A DNA stretch of 26,423 nt from a virus, in the IMG/VR virus record IMGVR_UViG_3300044972_001182, positions 1-26,423 of that record; one strand, 5' to 3'. Below the pieces are notes generated by a model. It did not search any database. It was not told where the DNA came from and saw nothing but the letters and a program-made list of their open reading frames with translations. Position 1 is the stretch's first letter. Each line of letters starts with the position of its first letter. A program made the position numbers and the translations under genes. Shown piece by piece: positions 22,217 to 26,423 of this stretch.

Positions 22217-22615
22217 TCACCTCATTTTTTGGAAAACCTGTATAAAGATAGTGCTTGTCGCTGCCGTTGCATTCTCATGCGGTATGCCAGCTGCAACCAT
22301 AGCATTATATATATCAACATAGTTTTTGGAATACAATGCACACATCTCAAATACCTTTTGTTCAAAGTCTGGCTTCTCCGCTGCATCTGTACTTTGCACT
22401 GGTGCCTCATCCTCAACTACTTTGTATTTTCCTTTATCATCAATTAGCTGTATGTTCTGCCCAGACTTATATCTCTCTATCACATCGCCAGGCTTTCCGT
22501 ATACTCGCACTTGGCTTTGATCCTCCAGAGTTACAAGGATGTTTATTGAAGGCCCATATTGTCCTTCTCTTGGCGCACCTGCACCATACTTAACTACACC
22601 TTTAACGATTTTCAT
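22217..22615 (-). CDS. Possible OB-fold (single-strand DNA binding-like) protein
   Basis: The 132-residue protein begins MKIVKGVVKYGAGAPREGQY, continues SINILVTLEDQSQVRVYGKP and IERYKSGQNIQLIDDKGKYK, a run of strands and loops that resembles an OB-fold as in SSB-like proteins. From residue 80 it is helical (DFEQKVFEMCALYSKNYVDI, AAGIPHENATAA). The acidic SSB tail is absent. It lies in the replication operon between a nuclease unit and small genes, which fits a DNA-binding role, but the fold call is a guess from the strand pattern. The gene ends 13 bases from the terminator at 22177-22204. Confidence 0.5.
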   Translation of the reverse strand: MKIVKGVVKYGAGAPREGQYGPSINILVTLEDQSQVRVYGKPGDVIERYKSGQNIQLIDDKGKYKVVEDEAPVQSTDAAEKPDFEQKVFEMCALYSKNYVDIYNAMVAAGIPHENATAATSTIFIQVFQKMR

Positions 22616-22862
22616 AATCTTCCTTTTTGCAGTCTAAAATCTCTTGTTCGTATCTATCCCACACATCTGTGAGCTGCTCCGCTATCCAAGGCACATCAAG
22701 TGCTTCTGTCATGATTTCGTTAAATAATACTTGCTGGGCATCGTCAAGTAATTCATAGCGGAAGATTTTGTTAATAGCTTTGTCAACATCTTCTTCTGTT
22801 GTTCCTTTAATCTTGTAGTCATCCATTAGGTAGGATGCAAATCTTTTACTAATGTCGTTCAT
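22602..22862 (-). CDS. Small acidic protein of unknown function (86 aa)
   Basis: The sequence begins MNDISKRFASYLMDDYKIKG, then EEDVDKAINKIFRYELLDDA, VLFNEIMTEALDVPWIAEQL and a charged end ILDCKKEDYENR. It is helical and acidic. Its end overlaps the OB-fold-like gene start by 14 bases. No motif is recognised. The regular spacing in the operon supports that it is a real gene. Confidence 0.55.
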   Translation of the reverse strand: MNDISKRFASYLMDDYKIKGTTEEDVDKAINKIFRYELLDDAQQVLFNEIMTEALDVPWIAEQLTDVWDRYEQEILDCKKEDYENR

Positions 22863-22887
22863 GTTTGTTTTTATTAAGGTGATAAAA

Positions 22888-23385
22888 TTAATTTGCTTTT
22901 TTTATCCAAGTGTATGTTACATCTTCTTTTAACCAAGAATATTTGTGAGCAACATTACCTTTTTTTGTAATTACTTCTCCTAAAAATGTAGGCTCTGATA
23001 AAGTAGTGTATGGCTTGTTACCTACTTGAAAATTAGAGGTTAATATATCTGTAGTCAATGTTCTAATTTCTACCTGTTCGTAGTTACTTGGATTAATTTT
23101 TCTGTCAACTAATGCTATTAATTGGTCAATATTAAATCTTACTAAATCAATCATTATTTCAGTATCTTGTCTACCTCTGTTGGTAGCATAATGATCGCTT
23201 ATTCTAATCTTACAAATGTCAACTATATAATTAATAGGGCAAATTTTCTTTACTAAAATATATCCACTGTTACCAAAATCAGTAGATGAAAGTGTATTTG
23301 TAGTGTAATATCCTTCTGGTAAAAGGTTATTGATAGCTTGTAATGCTACTTCTACTTTCTGCTCAATTAATTGTAAAGTTGTCAT
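22888..23385 (-). CDS. Protein of unknown function (165 aa)
   Basis: The sequence has an N-terminal helix (LQLIEQKVEVALQAINNLL), then a mixed part (SGYILVKKICPINYIVDICK, RISDHYATNRGRQDTEIMID) and a C-terminal part with YSWLKEDVTYTWIKKAN. The helix-strand pattern with a conserved-looking RISDH segment does not match a family I can name. It is the first gene after a gap of 106 bases that holds a palindrome (23433-23451), so it probably has its own promoter. Confidence 0.6.
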   Translation of the reverse strand: MTTLQLIEQKVEVALQAINNLLPEGYYTTNTLSSTDFGNSGYILVKKICPINYIVDICKIRISDHYATNRGRQDTEIMIDLVRFNIDQLIALVDRKINPSNYEQVEIRTLTTDILTSNFQVGNKPYTTLSEPTFLGEVITKKGNVAHKYSWLKEDVTYTWIKKAN

Positions 23386-23432
23386 GATTGTGTGTTTTTG
23401 AGGTGAATCATCGTGTCTTTCTTACGATATGT

Positions 23433-23451
23433 AAATATACAAAGTATAATT
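23433..23451 (-). promoter_or_regulatory. Second copy of the promoter/operator palindrome
   Basis: AAATATAC-AAA-GTATAATT differs from the 17257-17275 site by two bases in its right arm. A further half site ATATAC follows at 23455-23460. It lies about 48 bases before the start of the gene at 23385. The sharing of a 13-base core (TATACTTTGTATA on the minus strand) by two upstream regions suggests a common regulator or promoter type. Confidence 0.4.
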
Positions 23452-23491
23452 ATAATATACAAGCATAAAGTAAAAATAAATTAAAATAATT

Positions 23492-24220
23492 TCATTTTTT
23501 TATCACTTTCCTCCACACTGCCAGTTTCTGCGCAATTACTACTGCCCTTTTCATGTTGCCTTGTTCTATTTTCTTGGCATGGCTGCGGATAGTAAGAAGG
23601 TCTAATGATTCTGGTGGCTCTTTAAGTGCAATGGCCTGTGCCTCATCCCATAATGCTCTTTTCTCTCCTTCCTCGTATGTTATCATGTCAAACTTTAGGC
23701 ACATATCATACCAGTACAGCGGCACATCTTCAAAGGTCTTACCGGTAAACTCTTTTATCATAGTTGGAAATTCTGCATACAACTTCTCTCTTTCTGCCTT
23801 TCCTCTTTCCTCCATCTGCACCTGGTGTCGGAGTGCTGCTACTTCATTGTCATGGCTTGCTATTATTTTCCTCCGGTAAGTCATATAGCCATTTAATATT
23901 TTACCGATGGTGTGCATATTTGCTTTGCCATAGAATTTAATATCATCATCAAGTTCTAAACTTTCAGCAGAGAAAAGGCGGAAAGCTATCTCAATCTCAT
24001 TGGCTGCTATTTGCCCAAAGGTCTTTACTATCTCCTTGGCTATGTTGGCAAAGAATGCTAAGTCTCCATCAATGCCGTACATTGGAAAAACCGAGCTAAT
24101 AACATTCAATGTTTGTTTGTACGCATCCTTTTGCTCCATGTTGGCAATGCGATTTGATCGGGCGGATATTATTGCCTGCTCGTCGGAGTTACGCGGTTGG
24201 TACTGTGTTAAATTACTCAT
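23492..24220 (-). CDS. Conserved phage replication-region protein (242 aa)
   Basis: The sequence starts MSNLTQYQPRNSDEQAIISA and has QTLNVISSVFPMYGIDGDLA, FGQIAANEIEIAFRLFSAES, FYGKANMHTIGKILNGYMTY and a coiled coil (HDNEVAALRHQVQMEERGKA). The block YGKANMHTIGKILNGYMTYR resembles a segment often seen in replication-region proteins of Bacteroidota phages; I do not know its fold. The end is helical and basic (KRAVVIAQKLAVWRKVIKK). Overlap of its start with the small gene upstream (8 bases) shows coupling. It may be a helicase loader or replication accessory factor, as judged only from position. Confidence 0.55.
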   Translation of the reverse strand: MSNLTQYQPRNSDEQAIISARSNRIANMEQKDAYKQTLNVISSVFPMYGIDGDLAFFANIAKEIVKTFGQIAANEIEIAFRLFSAESLELDDDIKFYGKANMHTIGKILNGYMTYRRKIIASHDNEVAALRHQVQMEERGKAEREKLYAEFPTMIKEFTGKTFEDVPLYWYDMCLKFDMITYEEGEKRALWDEAQAIALKEPPESLDLLTIRSHAKKIEQGNMKRAVVIAQKLAVWRKVIKK

Positions 24221-24419
24221 TAGTGAATTGTTTTAATTTGTGATAGGTTCTTTGGTATTCAATGTACTTCTGCCTTTCCTCCCTGCTCATGGCATGGTAC
24301 TTGGCACGGAGGCGCTGGTTCTCGCGTTCGCGGATCTTCTTGTAGGTGTATTCATTCATAGTGGCCCGGTAGCGTTTCATGTACTCACGCATATAGGCAT
24401 TGCGGTCTTGTTTAGTCAT
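24213..24419 (-). CDS. Small highly basic protein (68 aa)
   Basis: The sequence has MTKQDRNAYMREYMKRYRAT, then KIRERENQRLRAKYHAMSRE and QKYIEYQRTYHKLKQFTNE. It is rich in Arg, Lys, Tyr and Glu and would form a long amphipathic helix. Such proteins are common in phages and may bind nucleic acids; a specific family is not recognised. Its ends overlap its neighbours (ATGA at 24416-24419 and 8 bases at the other side). Confidence 0.55.
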   Translation of the reverse strand: MTKQDRNAYMREYMKRYRATMNEYTYKKIRERENQRLRAKYHAMSREERQKYIEYQRTYHKLKQFTNE

Positions 24420-24655
24420 AGTTTAAAATTTGCATAGTTTACTAATTCTACTTCAACTTCATGCCAGTACTCGTATGCTTTGTATTTTTTTTGTGACCAC
24501 TTTTCCGCTTGCATTTGGCTTGCAAAAAACAATGCGCATTGTTCTGCGAGGATGGAAACAAGGATTTCCTGCCCTAATTCTCCTCCAATTTCTTGGATTA
24601 AAATATAGTAGTGATCAAAGAGCTCCTTGGCTTTTTCTTTGGGTGTTTGTTTCAT
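24416..24655 (-). CDS. Small paralogue A of a tandem pair (79 aa)
   Basis: I choose the start at ATG 24655, which gives MKQTPKEKAKELFDHYYILI and ends with VEVELVNYANFKL; an upstream ATG at 24745 would add 30 unlikely residues and overlap the neighbouring gene. It has a central helix (EILVSILAEQCALFFASQMQ) and a W-rich segment (SQKKYKAYEYWHEVE). The N-terminus matches the next gene (MKQTPKEKA-x-EL), and the DNA around both starts carries a 27-base direct repeat. Its ATG is coupled to the previous stop (ATGA). Confidence 0.6.
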   Translation of the reverse strand: MKQTPKEKAKELFDHYYILIQEIGGELGQEILVSILAEQCALFFASQMQAEKWSQKKYKAYEYWHEVEVELVNYANFKL

Positions 24656-24656
24656 A
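24630..24656 (-). repeat. 27-base direct repeat, copy 1, spanning a start codon
   Basis: The 27 bases at 24630-24656 are identical to 24899-24925. On the minus strand they cover the ATG and the first eight codons of each of the paralogous genes (MKQTPKEKA). Confidence 0.85.
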
Positions 24657-24924
24657 GCTTTTCTATTTCTTCTTTTACTTTTTGCCAAAAATGAAGTGCT
24701 TGCGTTTTTTGAGCATCGTACCAATATCGATGTTCTCCGCCACAATCATCCCAATCAGCAAAGTTTGGGTTTAGTGGGCTTGAATTTAAAATTTCATTGA
24801 CTGCAATAAAAACACATTGTTTAGCGTTTATTAATGCTCTTTTATCATCAAATCCATTCCAATCTACATAAGGCATATAATTAAGTACTAATTCTTCAGC
24901 TTTTTCTTTGGGTGTTTGTTTCAT
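24652..24924 (-). CDS. Small paralogue B of a tandem pair (90 aa)
   Basis: I choose ATG 24924, giving MKQTPKEKAEELVLNYMPYV and ending FWQKVKEEIEKL; an earlier ATG at 24969 would add a hydrophobic stretch that overlaps the previous gene. The central part (AKQCVFIAVNEILNSSPLNP) parallels AEQCALFFASQM in paralogue A, and both end with an H/Y-W-rich segment (EHRYWYDAQKTQALHFWQKV). It probably arose by duplication. The function is unknown. Confidence 0.6.
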   Translation of the reverse strand: MKQTPKEKAEELVLNYMPYVDWNGFDDKRALINAKQCVFIAVNEILNSSPLNPNFADWDDCGGEHRYWYDAQKTQALHFWQKVKEEIEKL

Positions 24925-24925
24925 A
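24899..24925 (-). repeat. 27-base direct repeat, copy 2, spanning a start codon
   Basis: Identical to 24630-24656, at the start of paralogue B. The distance between copies is 269 bases. The repeat marks the duplication and could allow homologous deletion of one paralogue. Confidence 0.85.
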
Positions 24926-24949
24926 AATTTTAAGTTTTTAATATAATAA

Positions 24950-25306
24950 TTATCCCATATAATCATCATATATAGTAATTGTTGGTGTTTTATTTATAGA
25001 ATCTCCATTATCAATAATTAGAGTTCCATATTTATCTATTAGTTTATGCAAATCTTCTAAGGTATTTATATCAATAATGTATAACAATTTATCTTCTATT
25101 TGCCTTATTATATTGCCATCTAAAGTTGTAGTGTGATTTATTCCTTTTGAACGCCATAAACCTAACCTTTGACTATAATGTTCGTCAAAATATTCCTCAG
25201 TACAACAACGTTCTTGCCAATTTTCAAAAGGTCTTAAAACGGCTTCTTCGCACGGTGATTCTTTTTTAAATAAGTGATCACTTGCTCTTTTAATTATGTA
25301 TATCAT
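24950..25306 (-). CDS. Protein of unknown function (118 aa)
   Basis: The sequence has MIYIIKRASDHLFKKESPCE, EYFDEHYSQRLGLWRSKGIN and LLYIIDINTLEDLHKLIDKY. A strand plus helix in the last 50 residues (YIIDINTLEDLHKLID) with an acidic end is seen, but no family is recognised. It ends about 26 bases before paralogue B and starts 18 bases from the next gene upstream. Codon pattern and spacing support a real gene. Confidence 0.6.
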   Translation of the reverse strand: MIYIIKRASDHLFKKESPCEEAVLRPFENWQERCCTEEYFDEHYSQRLGLWRSKGINHTTTLDGNIIRQIEDKLLYIIDINTLEDLHKLIDKYGTLIIDNGDSINKTPTITIYDDYMG

Positions 25307-25323
25307 TTTTTTTTGTTTTAAAA

Positions 25324-26250
25324 TTATCCTTCAAATTCATTTACGAGCCTTTCAATCTCCTCCTGCCTCCGCTTCTCCTGTGCGGCTGGGTTGGAATACA
25401 TAAATTTAGTATAAATGTTATTTGCCTGTGAGTAGATATTGCTAATAGTAAAGTTAGCTTTAAGCCATTTATCGCTTATTTGCCATGCAGCCGTGGTAAA
25501 CATTGTCACCATTTCGTCTGGTGCCTGCTCATTCGCAGATACCTTCTTTAGCCATGTTACTAACTTTTTGCAGTTTGAACCATCTTTAGCTGTCATGATA
25601 TAATTATTCTTGTCGGAAGGATATGTTACACCGGCAAGCCGTTCATAGGTGGAGGCGAAGGCTGTAAAGCAGAGGTAGGTTTCCGAAGGCTCGCGCTCCT
25701 TTACCTTTTCTTTTTTCGCAAAATTTTCTTTTGGGTCAGAGTCATGGGTCAAGGAATCATGGTAAGCCTGGCGAGAGAAAGGATTTTTAATTTTTGTTTT
25801 GGGGAGTGGATTTTCAAATTCACAACCTTTATTATTATTTATAGTACTATTATCTTTAGTACTATTATATGTCGGATTATTTTCCGTCTTTTTTCGGATA
25901 TTTTTCCGAGCATCCTCGGATTTATTTCCGACTGTTGTGTTTAGACTATTCCATTGCTTACCTTTTTCCGTAATTCTTATACAATCTTTTTCGCCAAATT
26001 TCTTCCAATCAATTACTCCTTTAGTTTGTAATGATTTGTATAAACGATATACTGTATCTGATTTATCTGAAATAATAGGCATTTCATCTATGGCTTTATT
26101 TCTACTTGCAAAAAACCATACTTGATTATCTACAAATATTTGTTCTGCCCAGGATGGCACAGAGTATAAAAAGCTAAACATTGCAGCTTCGCTTAAACTT
26201 AATCCCCATGCTATGCTATGTGTCTGGTCTATGGATATTGTGTATTTCAT
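25324..26250 (-). CDS. Phage replication protein with winged-helix N-terminus
   Basis: The 308-residue protein begins with a winged-helix-like domain: LSEAAMFSFLYSVPSWAEQI, DNQVWFFASRNKAIDEMPII, SDTVYRLYKSLQTKGVIDWK and CIRITEKGKQWN. This is the shape of DNA-binding domains in phage replication initiators or replisome organisers (a Y-R-x-x-K-x-L-x-x-K-G-x-I segment). A long polar, Asn- and Lys-rich linker follows (residues about 100-185). A C-terminal domain (ETYLCFTAFASTYERLAG, KKLVTWLKKVSANEQAPDEM) resembles the helical end of DnaD-like or initiator proteins. No helicase motifs are present. An origin could lie in or near this gene, but I see no clear iterons. Confidence 0.7.
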   Translation of the reverse strand: MKYTISIDQTHSIAWGLSLSEAAMFSFLYSVPSWAEQIFVDNQVWFFASRNKAIDEMPIISDKSDTVYRLYKSLQTKGVIDWKKFGEKDCIRITEKGKQWNSLNTTVGNKSEDARKNIRKKTENNPTYNSTKDNSTINNNKGCEFENPLPKTKIKNPFSRQAYHDSLTHDSDPKENFAKKEKVKEREPSETYLCFTAFASTYERLAGVTYPSDKNNYIMTAKDGSNCKKLVTWLKKVSANEQAPDEMVTMFTTAAWQISDKWLKANFTISNIYSQANNIYTKFMYSNPAAQEKRRQEEIERLVNEFEG

Positions 26251-26252
26251 TA

Positions 26253-26423
26253 TTAAACTGTTATTTTATTATCCATTAAATTAAAAATATGTTCAATTTC
26301 ATCCATTTCAAGATTAAACCATTCTCCTCTAACATTTTTATTAGAAAATAAAGAATGTAAATATCTTTCACTTACTATGCTTTCTAAACATTTATTAATA
26401 AGTATAATTTTTGGTGTTTGGCT
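26253..26423 (-). CDS. C-terminal fragment of GIY-YIG/T5orf172-type protein
   Basis: An open frame enters from the right edge and ends with TAA at 26253-26255, giving 56 residues with no start in view. It contains ERYLHSLFSNKNVRGEWFNL followed by EMDEIEHIFNLMDNK. The L-H-x-x-F-x-x-K-x-V-x-G-E-W-F-x-L block is the hallmark of the T5orf172 / MUG113 branch of the GIY-YIG superfamily, usually at the end of phage antirepressor-like or nuclease proteins. The function cannot be decided without the N-terminal part. It would be the first gene of the leftward set seen here. Confidence 0.75.
   Translation of the reverse strand, partial: SQTPKIILINKCLESIVSERYLHSLFSNKNVRGEWFNLEMDEIEHIFNLMDNKITV

Noticed and set aside
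22222-22593. Several short frames overlapping the OB-fold-like gene on both strands
   Set aside because: They have no proper start context, are rich in rare residues such as Cys, Arg and His, and overlap a coherent gene.
24656-24745. Extension of paralogue A upstream to 24745
   Set aside because: The extra 30 residues are low quality, overlap paralogue B, and the shared MKQTPKEKA start at 24655 is clearly the right one.
1-26423. CRISPR array, insertion sequence or integrase
   Set aside because: No regularly spaced repeats, transposase motifs, terminal inverted repeats, tyrosine or serine recombinase motifs or attachment sites were seen in this window.

Overview
The window reads as part of a tailed double-stranded DNA phage (or prophage), most likely a siphovirus of a Bacteroidota host. 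The tail module has a tail tube gene, a two-frame tail chaperone gene and a tape measure gene, and I see no sheath gene, so a long non-contractile tail is expected. The host guess rests on AT-rich sequence, A-rich rather than GGAGG-like leaders, Bacteroidota-style signal peptides ending in FAQ or ALAQ, and a possible TAnnTTTG promoter element. These are indirect signs, not proof.

Rightward half (1-15376), the virion and lysis region. It begins with the end of a probable major capsid gene. Then come the head-tail connector, head closure, HK97 gp10-like and DUF3168 tail completion genes, a small accessory gene, the tail tube gene, the tail chaperone gene with a textbook -1 slippery site, the tape measure, a large tail-tip protein, and a fiber cluster at 7825-13887. 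Three consecutive products of the fiber cluster have N-terminal export signals or membrane helices, and they share modules with each other. Lysis follows: a holin, an unknown small gene and an N-acetylmuramoyl-L-alanine amidase.

Leftward half (15432-26423), the replication and nucleotide region, ends head-on against the amidase at a strong leftward terminator (15374-15404). In transcription order it holds the end of a GIY-YIG/T5orf172-type gene, a winged-helix replication protein, several small genes including a tandem paralogue pair, a 242-residue conserved phage-like protein and a possible OB-fold protein. Next come a PD-(D/E)XK nuclease, a two-gene cassette (helix-turn-helix protein plus PLD-like nuclease) behind a structured 276-base gap, then ThyX, a DUF5664 protein and dCTP deaminase, tiny genes, a membrane protein, a RuvC-like resolvase and two small genes. 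Most genes overlap or abut, so they are probably transcribed as a few operons. Two near-identical palindromes (17257-17275 and 23433-23451) lie upstream of two of these units and may be promoters or operators.

The most interesting points are the PLD/HTH cassette with its structured leader, the run of exported fiber-like proteins with a duplicated N-terminal module, the frameshift signal with a predicted long-range stem, and the unusual ThyX signature. Three short genes or gene ends not obvious from longer reading frames are described (15715-15891, 17525-17653 and 26253-26423).
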